DNA from: Bacteroidales bacterium
GTDB lineage: Bacteria > Bacteroidota > Bacteroidia > Bacteroidales > TTA-H9
Direction: 5' to 3'
Assembly: GCA_028689615.1 (NCBI GenBank)
Contig: JAQVCV010000043.1
Span: forward strand, 1 to 41,813
DNA: 41,813 nt
The notes under the pieces: generated by a model
The model's database searches: none
What the model was told of the DNA's origin: nothing
Seen by the model: only the letters and a program-made list of their open reading frames with translations
Program-made: the position numbers and the translations under genes
Part shown: positions 1-7,868 of the stretch, in pieces
Layout: each line of letters starts with the position of its first letter
Position numbering within the stretch: position 1 is the first letter of the stretch

Positions 1-771
1 AGCCGAACCGTCGCCAAACGAGGTGATTCCAGGTAACGATGCCAACGACCGAACCACGTCTTTCTGCCCTGCAAATCCAGGGAGTTGGCTTAGCATCAGT
101 GGGGTGAGCTTCATCTGACCCGGCTGCCCATCGTTCAGCAGCGACGAATAGCTTTGGTCAGATACTTCCACCACCGACATGTTCACCAGGGCAGGCCGCA
201 TCGTTTGGTTATGCCTTGCCGATGTTTTTATGTTTATCGGGAAACTCACGGGTGCATAGCCCATAAAGTTGAATTCCAAGAGAATGGGTTTGGCCGGCAA
301 ACGAATGGAGTAGAATCCATACCCGTTGGTGGTGGTTCCGATGGTTGTGCCGGCCACCAGCACGGTAGCTCCAATCAACACCTCGCCCGTAAGCGAATCG
401 CGCACATAGCCGCTCAAGGTGATGTGTTGTGGCAGGGCATCAGCTTTGGGTGCTGGTTTTAATATCAGGGTCCCATTAATATTCTGCCATTCAATAGATA
501 AAGAGGGGAGAAGTTGGTCAAGAATTTTATAAAGCGGTTTCCGGGTAGCATGAAGGTCGATTGTACGATCAGCGCCTATGGCTTCTGGATTGTAGCTTAA
601 CGATACCTTTGCTGAAGTAGCAAGTGTGTCGAGTGCCTCTGACAATGGAACGCGAGAAAGGTGTATTGTAAGCGGAGTTTGTTGGCTTTGGGCAAAGAGT
701 TCTGCTTTCCCAAGGGATGCCATCAGCATCCAAACCCACAATCCGGTAAAAAAAAGCTGTCGTCCGGACAT
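1..771 (-). CDS. TonB-dependent receptor, N-terminal part (STN + carboxypeptidase-like domain + start of plug); runs off the left edge
   Basis: The reading frame is open from an ATG at 771 to the first base of the window (257 residues), so only the N-terminus is present. Residues 1-28 are a signal peptide ending LFAQ. Residues 34-105 look like an STN (secretin/TonB N-terminal) domain, the signalling domain of FecA-type receptors. Residues 116-195 look like the carboxypeptidase-regulatory-like Ig fold common in Bacteroidota receptors (SGYVRDSLTGEVLIGATV, then NGYGFYSI). A plug domain begins near residue 225, with DVVRSLASLPGI at 238-249. The VVVGYG segment typical of SusC proteins is absent, so I call it a FecA-like receptor and not SusC. 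It starts 3 bases after the anti-sigma stop codon, so the two are almost certainly translationally coupled. The substrate (siderophore, glycan or peptide) cannot be told from this part. Confidence 0.88.
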   Translation of the reverse strand, partial: MSGRQLFFTGLWVWMLMASLGKAELFAQSQQTPLTIHLSRVPLSEALDTLATSAKVSLSYNPEAIGADRTIDLHATRKPLYKILDQLLPSLSIEWQNINGTLILKPAPKADALPQHITLSGYVRDSLTGEVLIGATVLVAGTTIGTTTNGYGFYSIRLPAKPILLEFNFMGYAPVSFPINIKTSARHNQTMRPALVNMSVVEVSDQSYSSLLNDGQPGQMKLTPLMLSQLPGFAGQKDVVRSLASLPGITSFGDGSA

Positions 772-774
772 AGA

Positions 775-1782
775 TTAGCGGCATCCTTTTCCCGAAAGGA
801 CAATGGTTTGATTATGATACGACACTTGCAGGTCGAGGGTGGTGGCAATAATCTGTAAAATGGCATCGAGCGAGGCCTGATCGAAATCGGCGGTGAGTTT
901 ACAGTTTGCCAACGCGCTGTTAGATAGCACTATTTGTTTTTCGTACACCTTCGACAACACTTCGGTAACTTCCGACAGGGGCTGATTGCTGAAATTGATG
1001 CGCCCGGTTTTCCATGCAATGTAGTTTTTGTTGGTGTTGGTGGTTTTTGTGATTTCATCGTGAGTAACAGCGGCTTTTTCGCCAGGAGCCAGTATCACGG
1101 CATCCTGCTCTCTGGCAATGCGGTAAAGGGCTACTTTTCCCTCTTCCAAAACCACTGTCGCTTTTTCGCCGGCCGTTTGACTGTCGAAATAGAATTTGGT
1201 GCCAAGCACCATGAGTCTGAGCGTGCCGGTTGCCACCACAAAGGGGCTGGCTGAGTCGGGTGCTACTTCAAACCATCCTTCTCCACTCAGGGTAACTTCG
1301 CGTTGATTCGCCGCGAACTCCTCGGGATAGGAGAGCGATCCGCGGTTCAGCACTACCAGGGTTCCGTCGGGCAGCTTGTAAGGGCATCGGCTGCCATCAG
1401 CGGCAATGGTGACCCAATCGGGCCCTGACGAAAGGTTGTCCCAAACCCATACCGACATCACCACTACCAACAACACTGCGGCTATGGAGGCTATTCGCAA
1501 CCAAGGAATTGACCGGGTTTTGCCGGCTTTCAACGGTAAGGTTATTCTGGCCCTGCCAGTGGTTTTTTGTTGCAGTTGGCGCCATGCCTGCTCTATGTCG
1601 AGCGATTGTTCAACAACAGCTTCGTCGATGTAGTTGGCGGCTAAACTCATCTCCCTGAAAAGCAATTCATTGTCGGCCGATTCGCCAATCCACACCACGA
1701 GTTGGTTCATCTCCTCCTCCGATGCCTCACCTGCGAGGTACCGGGTTATCAGTTCAGTATAATAGGATGTGGTTTCGTTCAT
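775..1782 (-). CDS. FecR-family anti-sigma factor
   Basis: This 335-residue protein has the layout of a FecR-like transmembrane anti-sigma regulator. A cytoplasmic helical N-terminus (residues 1-90, including ITRYLAGEASEEEMNQLVVW) should bind the sigma factor. One membrane helix lies at about 94-114. The FecR core follows, with DGSRCPYKLPDGTLVVLNRGS and GEGWFEVAPDSASPFVV. The C-terminal domain (about 262-335; PLSEVTEVLS...) resembles the DUF4974/STN-like fold. In characterised systems the ligand-loaded receptor signals through its STN domain to the periplasmic part of FecR, which then releases or activates the ECF sigma factor. The gene lies between that sigma factor (43 bp upstream) and the receptor (3 bp downstream). 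The family call is secure; the inducing signal is unknown. Confidence 0.93.
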   Translation of the reverse strand: MNETTSYYTELITRYLAGEASEEEMNQLVVWIGESADNELLFREMSLAANYIDEAVVEQSLDIEQAWRQLQQKTTGRARITLPLKAGKTRSIPWLRIASIAAVLLVVVMSVWVWDNLSSGPDWVTIAADGSRCPYKLPDGTLVVLNRGSLSYPEEFAANQREVTLSGEGWFEVAPDSASPFVVATGTLRLMVLGTKFYFDSQTAGEKATVVLEEGKVALYRIAREQDAVILAPGEKAAVTHDEITKTTNTNKNYIAWKTGRINFSNQPLSEVTEVLSKVYEKQIVLSNSALANCKLTADFDQASLDAILQIIATTLDLQVSYHNQTIVLSGKGCR

Positions 1783-1825
1783 GGCTTTACGTCTTTCTTT
1801 ATTACACTTATACCAGAGTTTACCC

Positions 1826-2413
1826 CTACGATAACCATAAAATTATTTTTGTTATCAGTATAAAGCCCGTTACCACGAGCCAATCGGCCAGGTTTGTCCG
1901 CAGCGAATTGAGGGCTCTCGACATTTGGGTCTCCACGGTCTTTATCGACAGGTTGAGCTCGTCGGCAATTTCGCGATACTTTTTACCCTCGAAACGGTTC
2001 ATTACAAAAATTTGTCGACATTTTTCGGGAAGTTGCCCTATAGCAAGGTTTATTTGTCGGTTTAAATCAGCCAATTCTACCGATTGCGACGGGAGCTCGC
2101 TATCGCTTTCAGAATAAAGCCCTTCGAAATCCAGCAATTCGTAGTTAAATTTTTTGTGATCGCGTAAATGGTTCAAGCACCGGTTGCGCACCGAAGTGGT
2201 GAGGTAGGCAGCCGCCTCGCTCATACTTCCTCCCAAATCCGATCGCTTTTCCCATAAGGTAATAAACACATCCTGAACCAACCCTTTGGCTGTTTCAAGG
2301 TCTTTCACAAACCGTAAAGCATAAATTACCAATGGTTTAAAACGAGTGCGAAACAGAATCTCGAAATCCTGAGCAAGGAGTGGTGTTGGATTTTCTTCGT
2401 GGGTTTTCACCAT
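1826..2413 (-). CDS. ECF-family RNA polymerase sigma-70 factor
   Basis: This 195-residue protein has sigma region 2 at about residues 20-85 (FEILFRTRFKPLVIYALRFV, then AKGLVQDVFITLWEKR) and region 4 at about 125-175 (QLPEKCRQIFVMNRFEGKKY, then IADELNLSIKTVETQMSRAL), with no region 3. That is the ECF layout, and the sequence resembles the Bacteroidota group that drives FecR/TonB-receptor operons. The last 21 residues are strongly hydrophobic (VVTGFILITKIILWLS), a tail seen in many sigma factors of this group. It is the first gene of the sigma/anti-sigma/receptor cassette, and a plausible housekeeping promoter lies directly upstream. The start at 2413 follows the first ATG and gives a normal family length. 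Confidence 0.93.
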   Translation of the reverse strand: MVKTHEENPTPLLAQDFEILFRTRFKPLVIYALRFVKDLETAKGLVQDVFITLWEKRSDLGGSMSEAAAYLTTSVRNRCLNHLRDHKKFNYELLDFEGLYSESDSELPSQSVELADLNRQINLAIGQLPEKCRQIFVMNRFEGKKYREIADELNLSIKTVETQMSRALNSLRTNLADWLVVTGFILITKIILWLS

Positions 2414-2430
2414 TCATGTTAATTGAGGCG

Positions 2431-2460
2431 TAAAGATACAACTTCCGGTATTTCTGCAAA
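2431..2460 (-). promoter_or_regulatory. Candidate promoter for the ECF sigma gene
   Basis: Read on the minus strand there is TTTG (2460-2457), an 18-base spacer, and TATCTTTA (2438-2431). This is close to the Bacteroidota consensus TTTG-N19-21-TAnnTTTG, with one mismatch in the -7 element. Transcription would start about 10-15 bases before the sigma-factor ATG. Confidence 0.45.
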
Positions 2461-2502
2461 AAGGAAGCGGAAAGTGTTTGCCGAATGCTGTTTTAACGGA
2501 TG

Positions 2503-3378
2503 CTATGCTACAGCGTCAGCAGCCAACACAACCATCACTACCAAAAGATACGTATTGATATAGAGGAAGTAGCGCTTGTCGTAAACTTGGTCATCTTTAA
2601 GCAGGAGGAGTCGCACGAACAAGAGAACAAGCGCAACCGATCCAACCAACAGCAGAAGCCGGCCCACGTTGGTATGCATCCCTCCAAACACCGGGATGAA
2701 AAGGCATGAAATGGCCATGGTGAGGGTCCATACAAAGGTGATGTTTCGCAACTGCCTGTTGCTATAAAGGTTGGTGAGCACGGGAAATCCGGCTTGAGCA
2801 TACTGTGGTCCCAGTTTTAACAACAGCAACCAGAAGTGGGGTATCTGCCAGATAAAAAAGAAGAAGGCCACCATCAGAATTTTAGGATCCATCAACCAAC
2901 CGCCTGCTGCCACCCATCCTACCATGGGAGGAATAGCACCAATAACCGAACCTGGCACAACGGCGAAAGGTGTAACCCGTTTGAGAGGGGTGTAAATGGC
3001 GTTGTACCAAAGCAATGCCAGCAACCCCAACTGCATGGCCAGAAATCCCGATTCGATCCACAGCAGAGCCGAACCAGCAACAGCCAGTGCCAACGCCACA
3101 GCAAGTGCCCCGCCTGGCGAAATTCGTCCGGAAGGGATGGGCCGCAGGCGCGTGCGATCCATCAGTGCATCGTAATCGCGTTCCTGGTAATGGTTGATTG
3201 CCGACGAGGCCATGGCCAGCAAAAAAATGCCCAGAGTGGGAAGCCACATGGAGGCGTCGGCTGTTCCTTTCCAGAGTATGTAGCCCAGGATGGTGCTTAG
3301 CGACACAGCCACGGTAATTTTTACCTTGCCCAGCTCGGCCACGATGCCGATGAATAGTGCTATTTTATTTTTTTTCAT
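2503..3378 (-). CDS. ctaB: Protoheme IX farnesyltransferase (heme O synthase)
   Basis: This 291-residue polytopic membrane protein belongs to the UbiA prenyltransferase family. It adds a farnesyl group to heme B to make heme O, the precursor of the heme A used by the oxidase encoded just upstream. The first aspartate-rich site is INHYQERDYDALMDRTRLRP (about residues 61-80). The conserved loop YTPLKRVTPFAVVPGSVIGA (about 128-147) and PHFWLL further on are also typical. About eight or nine membrane helices can be traced. The start codon overlaps the end of the subunit II gene by 14 bases, so it belongs to the oxidase operon and is its last gene. No ctaA (heme A synthase) is in the window. Confidence 0.95.
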   Translation of the reverse strand: MKKNKIALFIGIVAELGKVKITVAVSLSTILGYILWKGTADASMWLPTLGIFLLAMASSAINHYQERDYDALMDRTRLRPIPSGRISPGGALAVALALAVAGSALLWIESGFLAMQLGLLALLWYNAIYTPLKRVTPFAVVPGSVIGAIPPMVGWVAAGGWLMDPKILMVAFFFFIWQIPHFWLLLLKLGPQYAQAGFPVLTNLYSNRQLRNITFVWTLTMAISCLFIPVFGGMHTNVGRLLLLVGSVALVLLFVRLLLLKDDQVYDKRYFLYINTYLLVVMVVLAADAVA

Positions 3379-4294
3379 TCAGGGTTTTCAAAAACTGAAC
3401 AATTTCTTTTACCTCTTCGGGGGTGATCTGTTCTTTGTATGATACCATCAGATTCTTGCTAAAACCTTCCACAATTTCGGCGTTGGGATCGTAAATGCTT
3501 CGTTCGATATAGGCGTCGTCGGCAATTACGGTTTTTTCTTCTCCCGATGATGTTGTTACTTTTCGCTGCGAACCTGCCAACTCTTTGAACGAAGGACCAA
3601 CCAGTTTTGAGCCATCCTGTGAGTGACAAGCCAGACACCCGTTTTTCTTCAGTATCTGAAGGCCAACCGATTCAAGGGTGTCAGATTCTGGTTCGCGGGT
3701 GTTAAACCACACAAGGAACTCCTCTTCGGGCACCACTTTTACCTTGCTCAACATATAGGCATGCTGCACTCCGCAATATTCAGCACACAGAATGTCGTAT
3801 TCGCCCAGCTTGTCGGCCTGAAACCACATGTAGTTGTTCAATCCGGGCACTACATCTTCTTTGATACGAAAGGCGGGGATGTAGAGGCTGTGAAGCACAT
3901 CGGGTGAATAGAGGTCGAGTTTTACCGGTTTTCCCAAGGGGACTACCAATACGTTGCTTTGTTTTCCGTTGGGGTAGTCGAATTGCCAGCTCCACATCCG
4001 CCCGGTGGCTTTTACTTCCATGGCGCCGTTAGGAACTTTGCGCATAGGTGTATAGCCTATCCATCCATAGTAGAACATCACCAGCACCAAAATAGTAGGA
4101 ATAACTGTCCAGATGATTTCCAACTTCGTGTTGTCTTTTACATCCCTGGGTTTCGGGTTTCGTTTGCGGTTGTAGCGTATCACGAACCAGATCATGGCAA
4201 CGGTGATGCCCACCAGAAAGAACAGCGATATAGAGAGGATGACGATAAACGCGGTATCAACACCCTGCGAAAACGAAGAGGCTCCAGTATTCAT
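3365..4294 (-). CDS. ctaC: Cytochrome c oxidase subunit II with fused C-terminal cytochrome c (caa3 type)
   Basis: This 309-residue subunit has two N-terminal membrane helices (about 15-39 and 58-78). A periplasmic cupredoxin domain carries the full CuA ligand set: H135 in DVLHSLYIP, then C170, E172, C174, H178 and M181 in CAEYCGVQHAYM. After a short linker comes a cytochrome c domain with C220-x2-C223-H224 (CLACH) and a probable axial methionine M283 (KNLMVSY). The fused cytochrome makes this a caa3-type oxidase that carries its own electron entry domain. No cleavable signal peptide is obvious. The gene starts 3 bases after subunit IV stops and overlaps ctaB by 14 bases. Confidence 0.96.
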   Translation of the reverse strand: MNTGASSFSQGVDTAFIVILSISLFFLVGITVAMIWFVIRYNRKRNPKPRDVKDNTKLEIIWTVIPTILVLVMFYYGWIGYTPMRKVPNGAMEVKATGRMWSWQFDYPNGKQSNVLVVPLGKPVKLDLYSPDVLHSLYIPAFRIKEDVVPGLNNYMWFQADKLGEYDILCAEYCGVQHAYMLSKVKVVPEEEFLVWFNTREPESDTLESVGLQILKKNGCLACHSQDGSKLVGPSFKELAGSQRKVTTSSGEEKTVIADDAYIERSIYDPNAEIVEGFSKNLMVSYKEQITPEEVKEIVQFLKTLNEKK

Positions 4295-4297
4295 AGG

Positions 4298-4585
4298 TTA
4301 GGCTCTGAAAGTGTAATCAAAAAAGGTAAAAACTATCATGCTTAAAAACACTATCAACGTCACGATGACCATGACAGTGAGTATTTTGCTGTCGAATTTC
4401 AGGTGCATGAAATACATCAACACCAACACAGCTTTCACGGTGGCAACACCAAGGGCTACCGCCACGGTTAGCATTTTTAAATCGAATTCCGACACCCAGA
4501 TGGTGACAATAGTAAGTACAGCCAGACCAACCCACACGTACAGGTTGGTAAGGTATTCAACAATATGATGTTTGTGGTTTTCCAT
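4298..4585 (-). CDS. ctaF: Cytochrome c oxidase subunit IV (small membrane subunit)
   Basis: This 95-residue protein has three predicted membrane helices (about 17-33, 36-60 and 66-91) and the conserved segment ATVKAVLVLMYFMHLKFD of prokaryotic COX4/CyoD-like subunits. Such subunits stabilise assembly of the oxidase and carry no redox centre. It lies 12 bases after subunit III and 3 bases before subunit II in the same operon, which supports the call for a protein too short to identify by motif alone. Confidence 0.9.
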   Translation of the reverse strand: MENHKHHIVEYLTNLYVWVGLAVLTIVTIWVSEFDLKMLTVAVALGVATVKAVLVLMYFMHLKFDSKILTVMVIVTLIVFLSMIVFTFFDYTFRA

Positions 4586-4597
4586 ACCCTTGGTGAT

Positions 4598-5221
4598 TTA
4601 GTGGATGAGGTAGAGTAAAGGGAACAGATAGATCCAGATCAGGTCAACCAAATGCCAGTAGAGACCGCCATTTTCGAGCAGTACGTAATTGTCTTTGGTT
4701 ATCTTGTCATCTTTGATGTATTTACCCATCACGGCCAGAATTATGGCTCCAACAATCACGTGGAGCATGTGCAGCCCTGTCATGAAGTAATAAAGAACAT
4801 AAAATAGTCCTTCGCCTGGCGGCAAAGCTTTAAAGAGATCGGTTCCGGGATAAAGGTCGTAGTGGATTTTATGCCCCCACTCGAAGTATTTGTTTACCAG
4901 AAATACAAGAGCCAGGAAAATAGTAGCTGCCAACAATCGAAGAGCCAGTGTTTTGTTTCCTTTCTGGATGGCTGTGATGCTGAGTGCAACGGTGAGGCTG
5001 CTGGTGATGAGTACCATGGTGTTGAGTGCCCCCATAAACACGTCGAGGTGGTGCGATCCGTTGCTGAAATCTTCGGGGTTGAGGTAGCGGTAAATTGAAT
5101 AAACAAGAAACAACCCGCCAAACAACAGCAATTCGGTGAACAGGAACAGCCACATTCCCATTTTCCGGGCAGCGTCGTCGCGGTGCTCGTGATGCGTTGA
5201 GGTTGTGTTATTTGTATTCAT
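4598..5221 (-). CDS. ctaE: Cytochrome c oxidase subunit III
   Basis: This 207-residue protein has five membrane helices, the short form of subunit III found in caa3 and quinol oxidases. Recognisable family segments are KMGMWLFLFTELLLFGGLF near the N-terminus, NKYFEWGHKI in the middle, and GLYWHLVDLIWIYLFPLLY at the C-terminus. The subunit has no metal centre and supports proton uptake and stability of subunit I. Its start codon lies inside the end of subunit I (14-base overlap), which points to translational coupling. Confidence 0.96.
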   Translation of the reverse strand: MNTNNTTSTHHEHRDDAARKMGMWLFLFTELLLFGGLFLVYSIYRYLNPEDFSNGSHHLDVFMGALNTMVLITSSLTVALSITAIQKGNKTLALRLLAATIFLALVFLVNKYFEWGHKIHYDLYPGTDLFKALPPGEGLFYVLYYFMTGLHMLHVIVGAIILAVMGKYIKDDKITKDNYVLLENGGLYWHLVDLIWIYLFPLLYLIH

Positions 5222-6806
5222 AGGGCCCTTCTGTTACCGTAGGTATTGTGTCAAAGTTCTCTTTGCTGGGAGGACTGTCGGTCTGCCAGTCGAGGGTGAG
5301 TCCGTCCCAGGGATTTGCGCTGGCAGTTGCCCCTTTTCGGTATCCCTTCACCAGCACCACAATCATGTAGATCAATCCGGCCACTGTTATCCACGAGCCA
5401 ACCGTTGAGATGAGGTTGGGCAAATGAAACTGGGGCAGATAGTCGTAGTAGCGTCGGGGCATGCCCATCATGCCTACCACCAGCATTGGGAAATAGAGCA
5501 CGTTGAAACCCGTAAACAACACCCAGAAGGCTCGTGTAGCAGCTTTTACATCGTACATCCGGCCATAGATCTTTGGAAACCAATAATGCAGTGCGGCAAA
5601 AAAGGCAAAACCGGTGCCGCCGAACATTACATAGTGAAAATGCCCTACAACAAAGTAGGTGTCGTGAATGTGAACATCGGTAGCAAGTGCGCCATTCACC
5701 AAACCGGTGAGGCCACCAATCAGAAACAGGAAAATAAATCCGAGGGCATAAAGCATCGGGGGTTTCATGTCGATCGAGCCTCCATACATGGTAGCCAGCC
5801 AGTTGAATACCTTAATGGCGCTGGGTATCGCCACCAGGAAGGTGAGAATGCTGAAGATGATACGGGCCGGGCCGCTCATGCCACTTGTAAACATATGATG
5901 CCCCCAAACAAAATAGCCAATAAAGGCAATTGCCAGACTGGAATAGGCTATAGCTTTGTAACCGAAAATGCGGCGCCTGGAAAAGGTTGGCATAATTTCG
6001 CTGATTACCCCCATCCCAGGCAAAATCATGATGTAAACCGCAGGGTGTGAATAAATCCAGAACAGGTGTTGGTAGAGCACCGGATCGCCACCGAGTGCCG
6101 GATCAAACAGCCCTATGCCAAGCCAGCGCTCCACTACAATCATCAGCAGGGTGATGCCTACCACCGGGGTTGCCAGCAACTGAATCCACGAGGTGGCATA
6201 AAGTGCCCAGGCAAATAGTGGCATTTTGAACCAACTCATGCCGGGGCATCGCATTCGATGAATCGTGGTTAGAAAATTGAGACCTGTCAATATTGAGGAG
6301 AAGCCTAAAATGAAAGCTGCCAACACTGCCATCGAAACGTTGGTTCCGGTCTTTACACTGTAAGGTGCATAAAAGGTCCAGCCGGTATCGGGAGGGCCGT
6401 CGCCAACCAGCAGGGTGCTCAACGCAAGAATGGCTCCTCCGATGTAAAGATACCACGAGAGCAGGTTGAGTTTAGGGAACGCCACATCGCGAGCACCTAA
6501 AAGCAAGGGTAGGGCAATGTTGCCAAATACCGCGGGTACTCCCGGGATAACAAAAAGAAATATCATGATCACACCGTGAAGGGTAAACAACCCATTGTAG
6601 GTCTGTGCTTCTACAAGGTCTTTCCCGGGGTTGATGAGTTCCAGACGCATCAAAAGCCCAAGAATCACCCCCACCAGAAAGAATACGGTAAGGCTGTAGA
6701 AATAGAGCAATCCAATGCGTTTGTGGTCGGTGGTGGTTAGCCAGGCCAGCCAGGCCGGCTTCCCTTCGTTGTCGAAGAAACCGCCAGAGGGTATTGAGTG
6801 GTTCAT
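5208..6806 (-). CDS. ctaD: Cytochrome c oxidase subunit I (heme-copper oxidase, A2-like)
   Basis: This 532-residue catalytic subunit has twelve membrane helices. Ligands can be placed by motif: heme a H77 (TLHGVIMIF) and H391; CuB H254, H303 and H304 (WGHHMFTSG); heme a3 H389 (VVGHFHYVMFGG); and the cross-linked Y258. The helix VI motif reads IYSHPAVY (residues 251-258). The glutamate of the usual GHPEVY is replaced by Ala, with Tyr-Ser just before, which is the hallmark of A2-type oxidases such as the caa3 of Rhodothermus marinus. A K-channel lysine (K332, SAIKVFNW) is present. The gene starts 6 bases after the SCO gene ends. Confidence 0.97.
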   Translation of the reverse strand: MNHSIPSGGFFDNEGKPAWLAWLTTTDHKRIGLLYFYSLTVFFLVGVILGLLMRLELINPGKDLVEAQTYNGLFTLHGVIMIFLFVIPGVPAVFGNIALPLLLGARDVAFPKLNLLSWYLYIGGAILALSTLLVGDGPPDTGWTFYAPYSVKTGTNVSMAVLAAFILGFSSILTGLNFLTTIHRMRCPGMSWFKMPLFAWALYATSWIQLLATPVVGITLLMIVVERWLGIGLFDPALGGDPVLYQHLFWIYSHPAVYIMILPGMGVISEIMPTFSRRRIFGYKAIAYSSLAIAFIGYFVWGHHMFTSGMSGPARIIFSILTFLVAIPSAIKVFNWLATMYGGSIDMKPPMLYALGFIFLFLIGGLTGLVNGALATDVHIHDTYFVVGHFHYVMFGGTGFAFFAALHYWFPKIYGRMYDVKAATRAFWVLFTGFNVLYFPMLVVGMMGMPRRYYDYLPQFHLPNLISTVGSWITVAGLIYMIVVLVKGYRKGATASANPWDGLTLDWQTDSPPSKENFDTIPTVTEGPYEYK

Positions 6807-6812
6807 AAGCGT

Positions 6813-7622
6813 TTATACAGTTTGGTTGTCGGATTTTTCTTTGCGGCGCGGCTTAAGGGCAAGCACTAAAAAAAGCAGTATGGCGGAACCGAGTACTACT
6901 GTACCGGTTACTTTTGTTATGTTAAACACGTATTTCTTCCCTTCAGCATCATACGAGAAACAGAACTTCAGAACCTTGCTGATGGTGGGACCGCTGCGTT
7001 CTTCGCGGGCTTCTGTCACGGCCATCTTTAAATCGAAGGGCAGAAAGTAGGTTCCGTGAAGGTAGCGGGTGATTTTTCCTTTCGGACTCACCACCATGAT
7101 GGCGGCTGCATGGGCATAATCTTTGCCCTCTTTTAGATATCGAAAGCCCATGGTGGCGGTGGCTTTGGCTATATTGACACTGTCGCCTGTGAGCCAGATC
7201 CAATGGCGGGTATCCAGAGGGCGGTGTATTTGCTGCACGTAATTGGTCTTTTTCTTCTTCCCCAGTGTGGGGCCATCACTGGGGTTAAAACTGATGGTTA
7301 TCACCTGGTAGTCGGTGCCTAATTCCAACTCCGACCTATCGATCACTTCTGCCAGGCCGTCGAGCAGGGGGCTGCACAAGCCAGGGCAGTTGTAATATAC
7401 AAAGGAGATCACAGTAGGTTTGGTGATCAGGCTTTTGAGGTTCACCAACACCGAGTCTTGATTGGTCAGGAGTATGTCGGATGGGATGGTTTCGTCCAGA
7501 TGTTCATAAATGCCTATCTGCCCATCGGTGGAAAATTTGGATGGATCGAAGGATTGCTGCCCTTTTGTCATCCAAACAACGAAAAAGCCGGCTGTTAGCA
7601 ACAGCATGTATTTATAATTCAT
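6813..7622 (-). CDS. SCO1/SenC-family copper chaperone for oxidase assembly
   Basis: The ATG at 7622 gives 269 residues and a clean N-terminal hydrophobic segment (YMLLLTAGFFVVWMTKGQQ). An upstream ATG at 7757 would add 45 residues that bury this signal. The thioredoxin-like domain has the copper site C79-x3-C83 (YYNCPGLCSP) and the conserved H171 (DYAHAAAIM). Unlike many SCO proteins it has a second membrane helix at about 230-255, preceded by KFCFSYDAEGKKYV, so both ends may be anchored with the copper domain in the periplasm. SCO proteins deliver copper to CuA of subunit II, which is encoded in the same operon; this is its first gene. No clear promoter was found upstream. Confidence 0.9.
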   Translation of the reverse strand: MNYKYMLLLTAGFFVVWMTKGQQSFDPSKFSTDGQIGIYEHLDETIPSDILLTNQDSVLVNLKSLITKPTVISFVYYNCPGLCSPLLDGLAEVIDRSELELGTDYQVITISFNPSDGPTLGKKKKTNYVQQIHRPLDTRHWIWLTGDSVNIAKATATMGFRYLKEGKDYAHAAAIMVVSPKGKITRYLHGTYFLPFDLKMAVTEAREERSGPTISKVLKFCFSYDAEGKKYVFNITKVTGTVVLGSAILLFLVLALKPRRKEKSDNQTV

Positions 7623-7653
7623 ATCAGTTACAGCGAATTTTATTGTGGAGTTG

Positions 7654-7675
7654 AAACACCTAATTATGGGTGTTT
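7654..7675. promoter_or_regulatory. Small dyad upstream of the oxidase operon
   Basis: AAACACC (7654-7660) and GGTGTTT (7669-7675) form a perfect 7-base inverted repeat around an AT-rich 8-base centre, 32 to 53 bases before the SCO start codon. It has the size of a dimer-binding operator. It does not match the FNR/CRP half-sites I know, and it could be chance. Confidence 0.25.
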
Positions 7676-7786
7676 GTTTGAGTTGCCTGAAGTTTTTTTC
7701 GTATTCCGGGTTTTGGTTGCGCGAAGTTGGTGCCCTTCTGCTGTGTTGAGTTAGCATCGGGGTTTTCTAAAATGTTGAAGAAAAAA

Positions 7787-7820
7787 AACTGGTTGCCATC
7801 ACTTTGTATGGCAACCAGTT
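7787..7820 (-). terminator. Rho-independent terminator of the mrp transcript
   Basis: A perfect 13-base-pair stem (7787-7799 with 7808-7820, arm AACTGGTTGCCAT) and 8-base loop. On the minus strand a run of eight T follows. It sits 49 bases after the mrp stop codon. Confidence 0.9.
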
Positions 7821-7868
7821 TTAAGGGGTTAAAACAAGCTTATGATGAAAAGGGTAGGAGAGGTGTGG

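Noticed and set aside
5424-6050. 208-residue open frame on the plus strand inside ctaD
   Set aside because: Antisense to a highly conserved oxidase gene; no domain or promoter.
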